Part shown: piece by piece, positions 24,130-35,488 of the stretch
Position numbering within the stretch: position 1 is the stretch's first letter
How the letters are laid out: each line of letters begins with the position of its first letter
NCBI GenBank assembly: GCA_028641055.1
Contig: CM054062.1
Location: 173,495,642 to 173,559,641, forward strand
Origin: Alopecurus myosuroides
Lineage: Eukaryota > Streptophyta > Magnoliopsida > Poales > Poaceae
Direction: 5' to 3'
Length of the DNA stretch: 64,000 bases
Notes under the pieces: generated by a model
The model's database searches: none
Seen by the model: only the letters and a program-made list of their open reading frames with translations
What the model was told of the DNA's origin: nothing
Made by a program: the position numbers and the translations under genes

Positions 24130-24992
24130 AGGGTGGCTAATGTTTGGGGCCGATGGACGTTGTAGGTATTCGGGGAGGGATCGCACGTCGAGTAGACATG
24201 CTCAGAAGCACTGCAAACACCAAGATCTACCCAGGTTCGGGGCCCTCGTGTGGAGGTAACACCCCTACTCCTGCCTAGCTCTCTATATAAAGCGCCACCG
24301 AGTATAGAAGTTACAAACTCTCAGTATGCCTCTCTCTGCCGAGTAGCCAGCTCCTAGCTCTCTCTATTGTTTCCACTCTCAACTGCTAAGCCTTGCAATA
24401 AATGCGCTCTGGTCCAACGTCCCTCGCGCAGAGGGGGATGGCCACCTTATATAATGGTGGCCAACGGGTATTCTACACATAAAAGTACATGATATGACAA
24501 CACCACTGTCCAAACGGCGCACACTTCTGTGTTCCCGCTGACGCTGTGCCGAAAGTCGCCGCGCCGTCCGGCTGACAGGTCTTGTCCACCCTGTTAGCCC
24601 CTTAGGGTAGGCCACTGACATGTCCTGTCCCCCCTTTCAGTGACAGGACTTGACAGACGCCTACCCGTACTGTGCCCACGCCTCAGCACGGATAATCATG
24701 CTCCTAGTAAGTTGAACCGCATGCCTATACGGCTGCGGGATATGCGGGATCTTCCACAACGGCTCCATTGACTTTGTGCCCGAGTAGGATAGACTCCCAT
24801 CTACTCGGATCACCCGAGCTTTACCCGGTTGATTCAGAACATCACTTGTTATCTTCTCTTGGCCTTCAATACTTCCCACCGAATAGCGCCTGCCGACCAC
24901 TGGGTGCCGGGTCGCAACCTACCCGGCAAAACCATACTTTGAGCACCGTTTACCACCAATCTTACCCCTACTCGGGGGCCAGCCCCCCGACA
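24101..24992 (-). repeat. Element A 5' LTR
   Basis: 892 bases, partner of 9744-10627, with the same TGTCGTGG/CCGACA termini. It should hold the promoter for the minus-strand gag-pol transcript. The gag start codon at 24127-24129 lies inside it. Confidence 0.9.
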
Positions 24993-24997
24993 ACGGG

Positions 24998-26091
24998 CAT
25001 TACAACAATATACATAGACCGTAATCCAACTACATCTATGACTAATAATCCACCCTCAGGATATCATCCGAACCCCCTTAGGTATTAAGTTGCAAGCAAT
25101 AGATAATCGCATTAAGCAATGTGTGTAATGCAAGCAATGATTGTGCACGCGGGCACTCACACCGTTGTTTTCTCCCTAGTGGCAACAACACATCCTCCCC
25201 CGTCACGTTTCTGTCACTCGAGCACAGGCGAAAAGGAGGCATGAACCCAACTATCGAGCATAAATACTCCCTCTTGAAGTCACTAGCAACTACTTGGCCA
25301 GAGCAACCACTAGCAATGGAAAGCATGCAAGATCACAAATAATATATGCAATAAAGACTATAATCAACTTGGCATAAGTTCAATATTCATCGGATCACAG
25401 CAAACACAACACATATAATTACATAAGAACAATCTCGATCATGTTAGGCAGCTCACGAGATCTAAACATTGAGGCATAGGAGGAGAATACAACCATCTAG
25501 CTACTGCTATGGACCCGTAGTCCAAGGATGAACTACTTAGGCATCACTCCGGAGGCGGGCATGGTGATGAAGAGGCCTCCGGTGATGATATCCCCTCTGG
25601 AAGGATGCCGGGAGACAGCTTCAGAACCCCCCTGATCTAGGGTTGACGACGACGACGGCTGCAGAACTTTTTGGGGATTTTTGATCTGGTGCCTAGGGTT
25701 TTCCGTCGGAGGGGAATAAATAGGCGAAAGGGCGACGTCGGTGGGCCACCAGGGTGGCCTCACCACCCCCAGGAGCGGCCAAGTGGGGGCTCGCGCCTGG
25801 CTATGGTGAAGGCCCCTTGGTGCCCGTCTTCGACTCCTCTTCGGACTTCTGGATGCTTCCGGGGAAAATAGGACCTACGGGATTCGTGGGGTCCAATTCC
25901 GAGAATATTTCCACAACAACTTTTCTGAAATAAAAAACAGTAGAAAACAGGGAACTGGCACTTGGCATCTTGTTAATAGGTTAGTCCCGGAAAACGTGTA
26001 AAAATGCTATAAAGAAGGGAGAAAACATGTAGCAATTGGCATAATATCAACATAGAACATCAGAAATTATAGATACATTGGAGACGTATCA
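24998..26091 (-). repeat. Element B 5' LTR, right part
   Basis: Continuation of the LTR interrupted by element A. It is nearly colinear with 4543-5630 and ends in the terminus TGATACGTCTCC (minus strand) at 26091. Confidence 0.8.
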
Positions 26092-27749
26092 ATGGTCTGC
26101 CCGGGGTGCGTAGATATCCATCGTGAGGGGTGGAATCAGGGGTTAAACATGCGTGGCAGAAATGGTTGGGCATGCGTTGTGCTGAGAAGCATGGTTTGGC
26201 TTGGATCAATAACCGGGCCCCACACCTAAGTGGGAGTGGACAGAAATGTACACCTGGTTGTGCAACATGGTCTTGATCGCCCATGGGTAAAGTAACGCAC
26301 CTCTGCAGAGTGTAAAAGGATGTGGCATGTTACCTCCTGTTCGGGGAAGGAGCTGCGAACGCCGTAGGAAAAGCAACTTCATGAAGTTCTAATCCTTTGA
26401 AGATTTGGCGGGCATAGTCTTCCAAATAAAAAGCAACCTCTTGAAGAAAGATTTCAAAAACCTTGCATTATCTTATGACTCTTTTGAGTCTAAAGTTGTA
26501 GTTAGTGCATCAAACTACCCATTGTATATCATGAACTTGTTGAGTAATGCTCGTTACTCTTTCGTTCCCGTTTGACTCCCTGCTGGTTGAAGCCCTTATG
26601 GAAGTCGTCATCGTGAAGCCATCGCTACCTCATGAAGCTAGGTGGAGTCATCTCTTACTTAGCCAATGAAGCATTGTCATCAACAACGCCGGTGGAGGAG
26701 AAGCTATCAAGCTGTAGGTGGAGTCCATTCTTGGACTTAGTTGTTTACAAGCCATAGATTACGGCTGACATCAACCATAGTGCATTAGGTTCTGAGCTAG
26801 GGTTATTCTCCAGCTTGGAGCTTCGAATTGCTTCTTCTGATGCTTCATTTGCATGAGATCTTCTTCGATTCATCAAAGAGATTCTCGAGATTTCGTAATG
26901 AAAGTTTGTATCCTATAGCTTTGCTTGGACCTGCTATGTTTCTGTTGTACCACTCTGAGGGATCTAATATTCACGGATAAGTCCTTCTTTGATTATTATG
27001 TCAACGACTTGCGCACTACACATGCAGTGGTGTGCCGGGTCACCGCATCTGATTACGGGAATCGGTGACGTGATTGAGTCCAACTGTTACCATATTTGAT
27101 GGATTCGGCAAATACACGACTTTGGGGCATCATTAAGGCTGAGAAGGGTCTCTAGGAAGGTTCTAGAGGTGCTCAAGAGCCCTTGGATCAAGGGGCCATC
27201 CATCGGAGAGTCGGGGAGCATTGTCCCATCACATATAAGGAGAGGAAAACCCTAATTCTTGGCAGCAACCAAAAGCCACGAATTTTGTCTCCCCCATGGC
27301 CTCATCTCGATGGGGGAGGGCTCATCTACAACACCAAGAAGCCATGGAGGAAGGGGGCTAAGGGGCGGCGCTCCCCCATGATGTCCTGCCGGCGCAGGAG
27401 GAGCTCCCTGCGCCGCCGACGGCCGCCAACGCCGCTCTGTACCTCACGTGCTGCCCCTTCTCCATCCTCTCCACCGTCTTCACCGCCATCTCCATCGCTA
27501 ATTTCTCCTTGTATACAGTGGTTCATCCTCCCACACACCTCTGTACCACCCTATGTAAACATGGTGTTTGACGTTTTAAACTATTTGCAGATGATCTATT
27601 GCATCTATGTCATGTGTGTGTAGATCCCTTTTGTCATATGATTGATTGTTGAATCTCTATGGATGGTTTGAGCTATATATTGATTTTGTTACAGTCATAT
27701 GATGCCATCATATGTTTATGTGTGCATGGATCACATCATAGGGTTTATA
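26092..27749. repeat. Degenerate LTR-like repeat, left of element C
   Basis: No gene is supported. From about 27120 it reads like a Triticeae Gypsy LTR promoter/leader (GGGAGCATTGTCCCATCACA, TATAAGGAGAGG, CTACAACACCAAGAAG). A GC-rich stretch at 27340-27500 gives chance open frames. It is contiguous, across the C insertion, with 42911-43492, which ends like an LTR. Probably a solo or partial LTR. Confidence 0.5.
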
Positions 27750-28588
27750 TGTCGTGGTGGTGTCACGGCAGATGCCATAGGATGGCTAAAGTTGTGGGGA
27801 CGATGGACGCTGGAGGCGCTCGGGGAGGGATCACGCAGCGAGTAGCCGCGTGAGTATGAAGCTAGCACTGCAAACAACAAGATCTACCCAGGTTCAGGGC
27901 CCTCGTGTGGAGGTAAAACCCCTACTCCTGCCTTTCTCTCTTTATATTCGTGTCTCACCGAGTAGCCATAGTACAAGTGTTTCCTACACCGAGTAGCCAC
28001 TCTTCTCTCTACTTGATGAACTAGGTCAGGAACGTGAACCAAGTCTGAGATCCCTCGCGCGGGAGGGGGCAGGGCACCTTATATACCGGTACCCAGCCGG
28101 ATACAGCCAAGATGTCGATATTGTGTGCACACTGTGCACTTCCGGCTTCCCGCTGACACCTTTGGCTTCCAAGTTTGTCTCTGTGTGCAAAGTCGTTCCG
28201 CAGAACCGAGAAACTGATCTGTTATCACTGACACTGTCACGGGGTAGGCCCCCCTACCCTACGACGCCCTGCTGACACCCTGGCGCGGATAAGCACGCTC
28301 TCTGCAGATGAACAGTGCCGCAGTATGGACCCGGGATACGCGGGATCCTGTGTCAGAACGGCTCCTTTGACTTCTGGCCCGAGTAGGAGACCGCCCTCTC
28401 TACTCGGTCCACTTCCTCTATTCGGAGAAGAGTAACTTCCTTGATTCTTCCTCCTGGCCATCAGTGTGTACGGCCGAATAGCGGATGACCGGGTAGCGAG
28501 TATCGGGTAGCCGCTACTCCGCCAAACGTCTCTTCTGATCTTGCCCCTTAGCACTTGCTTTACCCTACTCGGGGGTATCCCCCCGACA
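27750..28588 (-). repeat. Element C 3' LTR
   Basis: 839 bases. The inner edge carries the hairpin CGGGGGTATCCCCCCG just before the terminal ACA. TTATATACC near 28080 is a TATA-like site. Confidence 0.93.
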
Positions 28589-29280
28589 TTAGTCCCCGAA
28601 GCTGGTAGAGTCCTGCGAACTTGTTCACTGGGCTCTGCCAGCTTAAAAGCCAATCTTGCCTTTGAGCCTTAGGTTGCTGAGTAGAACCTCCGAGTAGCCC
28701 TTGATTCTATCTCAAGTTTCTTATTTTCCGAATAGGGCCACTTCTCTTCCCTGTCGCCGAGTAAAATGACTTGGCGAGATTTCCAATCAGAATCTCTGCG
28801 TGGCAGAGGGAAATCCGGCTTTCGGCAGCGCAACTGGGCACGTGTCACGTTCCCGTACTCCCGACGCCTCGGTGCCCGGGATCTGACAGGCCACGCGCCC
28901 AGTTTTTACGGCCTGGGCCCACTAGCCCGTTAGGTCCCATCAAGCGCAGTGATTACCCACGATCGCGTCGTGGGATCAATTGCGGCCGTTACGCGCGCGT
29001 CCTGCGCTGTGTGCGTTTCTAACCGGCCCGCACACCCCACGCCGCACGATCTCCGTGCGTAACTGATCCCATTACCTCCAATCGTAACGGCAACCCGAGG
29101 GGAGGTATAAATACCCCCTCGGTAACTCCTTCTTCTTCTTCCTGCCTTCATTCTCCTCTCGCCCCTTCGTTTCTCCGCCGCCGCCGAGCTCTTCGCCGCC
29201 GTGCATCTCACAGCGCCGAAAGGCCAGTTCTTTCCACCAAATCCTACCAAATCAACATCAAACTCCCTCTCCTGCTCGAT
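28589..29280 (+). promoter_or_regulatory. Promoter and leader of the antisense gene of element C
   Basis: A clear TATA box, TATAAATA at 29106-29113, lies 168 bases before the ATG at 29281. Upstream are the G-box/ABRE GGGCACGTGTCAC (CACGTG at 28839-28844), CCGACGCCTCGG, and the inverted repeat CCCACGA...TCGTGGG at 28956-28974. Order and approximate spacing match element A although the rest has diverged. Confidence 0.7.
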
Positions 29281-32200
29281 GGCTCACGACGATGACGCCC
29301 GCGCCGGGTGGGCCGGATCCAACGTCACGGTAGACGAGTGCCGGTGGCTGGTGAACACCCGGTGAGTTCCTCCCGGTGTCCGCTGCCGGCATCCCGAAGG
29401 CGAGCTCGTCCCCACTCCGGAGGCGGACGAGCACGTGGTGTTCTCGCGCACTTCGTGCGGGGATTCGGGCTGCCCGTGTGAGATTTCTTCCGCGGCTTCT
29501 TCGACCACTTCGGGATCCAACCGCATCACCTTCCGCCGAACGCCATGGTGATGCTCGCATACCACGCTGTGGTGTGTGAGGCATTCCTGGGCGTGCGCCC
29601 TACGCCGATGACTTGGGCGCGCTACTTCTTCTTCAGGAAGCAGAGCAAGGCCAAGCCGGGTAGCGCAGACAGCAGCCGTGGGATGACCGAGGCCGGCAGC
29701 GCCATGATGGTGCAGCGCAGCGGGACCAGCCATCCGCGCATCAAGGGCCATGACTCCGTGCGCAAATGGCATAAGACCTTCTTCTACATGAAGAACATCC
29801 CTGACAAGGAAGGCGAGCCCCTGGTGGACCAGATCAATCTCTCGCGGTGGACCAATTCGCCTCCTACCGGGCAGAATTGGGGATTCAAGCCCCCGCTAGA
29901 CGACGACATCAAGCAGATCAACGCGCGCCTCGCCCAGCTGAAGGAGAAGGGGCTCAAGGACGACGACCCCATCGCTTGCTGGATCTCCAGGCGAGTGCTC
30001 CCGCTGCAGCGCCGCGCACACCTCATGTGCTACATGGGCGGCAACAGGGATTGCACTCGGACGACCACGTTCGAGCTCAGCAACGCGGACGTGGCCGTAT
30101 GGGCGCGCTCCATCATGAGCACCGGCCTCACCGACCACTGGCAGTACGGCTTCGTGCCGTACAGCCGCACGAAGCCAATCAAGCGGGTTAGTACTTCTTA
30201 TTCTGTTTCCTGCGTATTGATTCCGAGTAGATAGCCTTCTTAGCCTGGTATGCTTAGCATCCGCACTCTGTGCCGAGTAGGACACTTAGTCGTATCTCTT
30301 TAGGCTTCATGTGCTTTATGTTTGCACTACATGCCGAGTAGAACACTTGCTACTATTTGTTAGGCTTCATGTGCTTTGTGTTTGCACGCCTCGTTGACTA
30401 GGACGCTTACTCTGTTATGCTTTGTGCTTGCATCTCGTCCCGGGTAGAATCCCTTACATTGCTCAACTGATTTGTGTTGCTTGCTCATATCTCCAGCGCC
30501 TTGCTCGCCAGCTCGCTGAGAGCGAGGAGCGCTTCGAGGCCAACTGGCACGAAGACCGAAAGGAGGATGACGAGGTCTCCTACGACACCGCGGACACCCT
30601 CTCCATCCCCCATGCCGTCCAGCCGGGTAAGCATCATGTCGACACGTCCATTCGGGACTGGTCCGAAGACGACGACGCAGGTGACCAAGTTCACCTTTTC
30701 GGTCGCGAGTAGCGCAACTTAGTTTCTTTCTGTTTCTCAATTGTTTTCTTCTCTCCTACTCTGCAGAGGATGCTAATGCTGACGAGGGAGAGGATGAGGA
30801 CGCCCTCGAGGTCGATCCGCTTGCGGTTGCCGCTCCCGCCACTCGGAAGAGGGCGGGCAGTGGTGCCCAGGAGCCCATCGCCAAGAAGGCCAAGAAGGGT
30901 GAGAAGAAGACCAAGCAGGTCTCTGGGAGACGGCTACCCCCTTCACGCGCAGGGTAAGTGATTTTCTTCCAAGCTGCATTCCGCTGTCATTGCTTTTCCT
31001 GAATTTCTTGTTCCATCGCTGCTTCTCGGTTTCTTCTTTCTCTCTTTCTTTTCTTGAATCCCTTTTTCTCTTCAGCGCCCCCTTGGACGCTGACGCTGCT
31101 GCCGCTCCCTCCAAATCCAAGAAGAGATCCGCCATTGACATCGACAAGCTCATCGACCTCTCTGAAGAGGACGAGCCCGCGGCAGGGGACGAGGCGCGTG
31201 CGCCCTCTCCTGTGAAGGGTGAGGATGAAGACGACACCAATGTCCAGGCCATGGACACTGGTGCCCAGGACGCCGAGCAGGAGCAGCAGGCCCACGCGGA
31301 ACAACAAGCGCAGGATGCTGCTCACGACGAAAGACCCCCTTCTCCCCCAGCTGCCACAGCTGGGGAGAACACAGAAACAGCCACCGAGCACCAAGATCAT
31401 GCCGCCCTTGAGCGGCAGGAAGAGAGCCAGGAGCAGCAGGACACTGACGCTGCTGCCCGAGATGACCCCGCGGCCCAGTCGCGGGTAGATAACCAAGACG
31501 ACGTACTGCAAGACCCCGCTGCCGAGCAGCGGGTTGAGACAACTGACGTGGAGCCGGACCTGAGAGGCACGCGCAGCTGGACGGTGCGCCCGGTGGCCAG
31601 TCCTTGGCGCCGGGTGCCCAGCAGGCCGCTCCACCAACTGCGCCAAGCTCCCCGCCCATGAAGAATACTAAGACCGCAGCCAGCCCTCCAGCCAAACAGA
31701 CCACCAAGAAAACTGCTTCCGACGCTGCTGGCAAGAAAGATGCAGCCGAGAAGAAGGCTGCTGAGAAGAAAGCTGTCGAGAAGCCAGCTACCGAGAAGAA
31801 GACTGCCGAGAAGCCAGCAGCCGAGAAGAAGGCCGCCGAGAAGCAGGCTGCCCAGCCGGACGCCGAGAAGAAGGCCGCCGAGAAGAAAGCCGCCCAGCCA
31901 GACGCCCCCGTCCGCAGGAATCCTTCGCGTGGCGCTGCTCAAGATTCTGCCGTGATGCCGCCACCTAAGCCAACTGCAAAGCCTGCCGCGAAGAGTGGGC
32001 AGCTCACCATTGGTGCTTCCGGCAGCGGTGCAGGCACAGCCGCGGGATCGAGCGTTCAAGACCCGCCTGCCTACCCGCCTTACATGCTGCAGATGAGCAA
32101 GCAGTACAGCATCGGTCTGACCAAGACCGAGAAACAGCTTGCTCTTACGAGAGGCAAACAGGACCAGGCTGTGAATTCCAAGCTGCCGGCCAAGGACAAG

Positions 32201-34454
32201 TCCCAATCGATCTTCTCGCGCGAGATCCAGGAGACAGAGGTGGAGTCCCAAGGGCTCGAGCAGATAATCGACCGGGTCGGCTTTATCGACGCCGAGTGGA
32301 ACAGCGCGTTCCTTGGCAACGAATCCTGGAACGGTCTGGCCTTGGGCAAGCTGGACCACTGGCGCATCGACTGGAACAAGGCGGACATGGGCTACAATCC
32401 CATGACCATCTCGTCCGCCACCAGCACTCTTGCCGCGAAGCTGTTCGTCCACCGCAAGGCTGCAGACGATCTCGAGCAAACCTATGCGGTAAGTTTTGCT
32501 TTGCCTATTCCGAGTTGCGCTTTTCTTCTCTTCTATTCTTCTTCTTCTTCTTATCCATCGCCCAGTCCCCGAGATTCGGGCCGAGTAGGCGGCTACTCGA
32601 CCGAGTTGCCTGTCTTCTCGGGTCAAATATTCAAAACATTATCTAACCCCTTTTCTTTCTGTTTCTCAGAATAGCCTTTTGAAGAGAACGAACCTCTACC
32701 GGCAGCTGCTCTGGAATCACAGCATTGCAAAAAGGCACCTTGAAGCCCTAGAAGCTGAACGCAAAAGCGATGCCGTGACCGAGAAGGAGGCCCTGGCTCG
32801 TACCCTTCAACTTTCCGAGATGGAGAGTAAGCTTTTAGCTATTCGGTTCATGCGTTTTGTGTTTACGCCCGTTTTTGCTTTCTGCTCTAACTCCTTGTAC
32901 TCTGTAGGCAAGATCGAGGCGCTGACTGAGGAGCACAAGCACTATCACGTCTTTGTCGAGAATGCCAAGACCACCATTAAGAAGTTGGAAGGTGAGTTGT
33001 CGCCTTCTTGGCTTGTTCTCCTCCTTCTTCTCTGCTATTTGCTGACCATACCCTTCTCCTCCGCGGAAGATTACAAGAAATTTCGTGAAGAGCATCTCGA
33101 CTGCGTGAAGCCCGCCGAGTTGCAGCAGCAATTGGAAAGCCAAGCCGTAGAGCTCAAGAGCCAACACACCACCGAGCTGGAGCCGCTGCAGGTCCAGTTA
33201 AGGGCTGCCCTTCAGGAAGTCATCGACATATCCGCCGAGAAGGACAAGTTGGAGGCAGCCGCCAAGGCTAAGCAAAGGGCCCTTGAGATGGAGTGTGAGA
33301 CGCTGAAGAAGAGCAACTCGGATCTCATGCTCCAACTGGCCCAGTTCCGGAGGGTCGAAGAGCGGCACGCAGCTGATGAGGAGACATGGAAGAGGAAACT
33401 TGAGTCGTTACTCTGCGACCTGAACAGTAAGTTTTCGCATCTCTGCGCCCCCCTGTCTCCTCCTTCTTCTCTGCTGACTGTTTTGCATCTCTTTGCTACT
33501 TTCCTTTCTAATCTTCTTTTGATAGCATTTTCAGAAATCTTCCCCGATCTCTGCTCAGCCTGCAAACCTGCCCTGTCAAAGGCCCAAGATGCTCGAGTAG
33601 AGAAAGGGCTGCCCATGGATACCAAGGCCTCAATCGAAGACAGCTTCACGAACATGCAGGGTCAGCTTCAGCGCCTTAAGGGCTTAGGCACGGACTTGAC
33701 GTCTGTTGCCTTCAAACTCCATGCATTGTTCTGGCCCAAAGATCCCTTGCCCTCAACCATCCACGCACTTGCCGAGAAGCTGAATGGCGTCAAGGCCGAG
33801 CTGAAGAAGTGGCGAGCATCCGGAGCTCGGGCAGGCGCGGACATGCTGCCCCTTTTCATCTGCAGCTGGTATGAGAACCTCAATCTCAATACCATCCTCG
33901 AGATGCGCCGCGATTCCAAGTGGGAGAAGGATCCCGAGTGCGTGGCTCGCCGCCAGGCAGTCGCGTGGGAGATCGCCTCCTACGCGGATACCGCGCGCTA
34001 CATCGAAGGCCTCACCGAGACCGACACGGATGTGGAAGGCGAGGGCGACGACGAGGATGAAGATGATGACGAGGAGGCCACTGGGTCAGACGGGCTGAGC
34101 TTCTTCGACAGCACCGACGACAAGTCCGGGAAGGGGAAGGGCGCGGTTGTCGAGGATAGCGACGAGGAGGCCGAAAGCGAGAAGATGACCATCGACACCG
34201 CGGCGCTTGAGTTCGGCACTTCGTCAGGCGCAGCCCTTGACGACACGGCGCTACTCCGCGCTCAATCTGCTACCTCCACTTCGACGATGGACCCCATCTC
34301 GGTGGCTACAGCCACTTCTGATCAGGCTGCCACCAACCCGGAAGCGGATGCCACGAAGACCGACGTCGCCAACCTGGAAGCTGACGCTGCCAAGGCCACC
34401 TCCGAAGCTGATGCCGCCAAGGCCAACACCGAAAATGCTGCTACCTCCACCTGA
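29281..34454 (+). pseudogene. Antisense multi-exon gene of element C (Transposase_28 domain), lightly broken
   Basis: Exon 1 (29281 to about 30185) gives the Transposase_28-like domain (CRWLVNTR, HHLPPNAMVML, HAVVCEAFLGV, CYMGGNRDCTRTTTF, QYGFVPYSRTKP). It has two TGA stops where Arg is expected (near 29363 and 29479) and a one-base loss near 29440. Probable further exons: 30497-30681, 30767-30955, 31076-32488 (AEKKA repeats), 32671-32826, 32909-32991, 33071-33426 and 33534-34454. The last four form a coiled-coil region ending in an acidic tail (DEDEDDDEE) and Ala/Thr/Asp-rich repeats. A frameshift lies near 31620. The introns from 32679 on happen to lack stops. Known family name, unknown biochemistry. 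Confidence 0.72.
31725..31910 (+). repeat. Lys/Ala/Glu coding repeat (AEKKA units)
   Basis: Within exon 4 of the antisense gene of element C, GCCGAGAAGAAG-type units encode about ten copies of an A-E-K-(K/P)-A motif. The composition is like a charged single helix or a histone-H1-like tail. Element A has only scattered PAEKR/TPAA remnants here. Confidence 0.7.
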
Positions 34455-35120
34455 TTATGTCCTGCAACACTTATGCTCTAGACTTTTATCAAATCCCCGG
34501 AATGCCGGGTGCAGATGTACTGAACAAATTATCTTCCCGTTGCTACTCAGTTTTATTTCACTTCAAGTTTTTATACTTAGCAATTTGATCAGCTTTGGCT
34601 TGATGCCGGGTTGCGTTATCATGCGAGTCCCCGAGTTGCATTTTTCATCCACCCTTCCTTTTTATCTCAGCTCTTACCTGCAACTTGTTGCTTTTTTGGT
34701 ATTCGAGTCACAAGAGTTCAAAGTTGAGGTTTCAAATACTTAGCCACTTGGAAACAGTCATAGTAACGCTACCCTCCACATAGCCGAAAAAGATAACAAC
34801 AGACAGTAAAAAACATTCTATTCGGTTGCCACACGCGTCCTTCCCTTTGCAATTTTTCATGTGTTCATTGACTCTTTGGCTTGTTCTCTGGCTTGCCATG
34901 AAGCCGGTTTGCGGACAGCAGCAGAGTCGCAGAGTGTCCGGTGAGTATAAACACACTACTTTGTATGCTTTTGAAATTCTAAGCGTAGCAACCGAGTAGA
35001 CCAAGAGACAACAGAATAGAAACACTTAGAACAATTTTGGACGAGGGCAGTCCCCGAGTTCAATTTTGGATTGCAGAGTAGGAGTTTAACTCGGATAAGA
35101 GGGTACATACACACTTTTGC
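34455..35120. other. Convergent 3' region between antisense gene and integrase, element C
   Basis: Non-coding, with blocks shared with 16562-17194. Probably holds the overlapping 3' ends of the two convergent transcripts. Confidence 0.6.
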
Positions 35121-35488
35121 TCATGAATGAAAGCGACGAAGCAGAGCTACATTCCAGGGGCGTTTGGATTCCTCCCCAACTTTATCCGGCCTGTTCTTCT
35201 GTGATGGTTGCGCATCTACAAGGTAGTACGCATCATTGTGTAGAGCCTTGCTCACAATGAACGGCCCTTCCCACGGAGGGGATAACTTGTGCATCCCGGC
35301 TGTGCGCTGCACGAGCCTAAGGACCATGTCTCCTTCTCGGAAAACCCTTGGGTTTACTTTTCGGCTATGATAACGCCTCAGGTTTTGCTGGTAAACAGCT
35401 GAACGTGACAGAGTAAGCTCTCTTGCTTCTTCTAGCAGGTCAACGTCGTCTTCTCGAGCTTCTCTCGCCTCCGCCTCAGTGTAGAGGG
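35121..35488 (-). pseudogene. Integrase C-terminal domain of element C
   Basis: The block MVLRLVQRTAGMHKLS, then PPWEGPFIVSKALHND, ending RPWNVALLRRFHS, is the conserved end of Gypsy integrase. It is separated from the core by a frameshift at about 35490. The intervening bases still encode the expected TEAEAREAR-type helix in another frame. Confidence 0.85.

Larger units (their letters stand above)
9744..24992 (-). mobile_element. Element A: Tat-like Gypsy retrotransposon with an antisense gene
   Basis: Direct LTRs (9744-10627 and 24101-24992) begin TGTCGTGG and end CCCCGACA as read on the plus strand. Flanks are GCGGG and ACGGG, a 5-base target duplication with one change. On the minus strand the order is gag, aspartic protease, reverse transcriptase, RNase H, a second archaeal-type RNase H, then integrase. 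The plus-strand gene lies between integrase and the 3' LTR. Two RNase H domains plus an extra gene downstream of integrase are features of the Tat lineage. Many stops and frameshifts make it non-autonomous now. I counted roughly 48 LTR differences in about 880 bases, suggesting about 2 Myr. Confidence 0.9.
4261..26091 (-). mobile_element. Element B: pol-less Gypsy LTR retrotransposon, interrupted by element A
   Basis: The outer end reads TGATACGTCTCC on the minus strand at 26091, and the second LTR has the same terminus at 5630. The 3' LTR is 4261-5630, truncated on its outer side. The internal region is 5631-9245. The 5' LTR is about 9246-9743 continued at 24998-26091, split by element A. 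A purine-rich AAGCTTGGGGATGCT (minus strand) sits at the LTR/internal border near 5631-5645 as polypurine tract. Primer sites matching tRNA-Asp lie at 9137-9245. There is no reverse transcriptase or integrase, only one unexplained reading frame. The LTR terminus is of the kind common in Sabrina/WHAM-like Triticeae Gypsy families; I do not assign a family name firmly. Confidence 0.75.

Noticed and set aside
27183..27623. 146-codon plus-strand frame with Arg/Pro/Ser-rich middle
   Set aside because: Lies in LTR-like leader sequence of the interrupted repeat and shows no domain or codon bias of its own.
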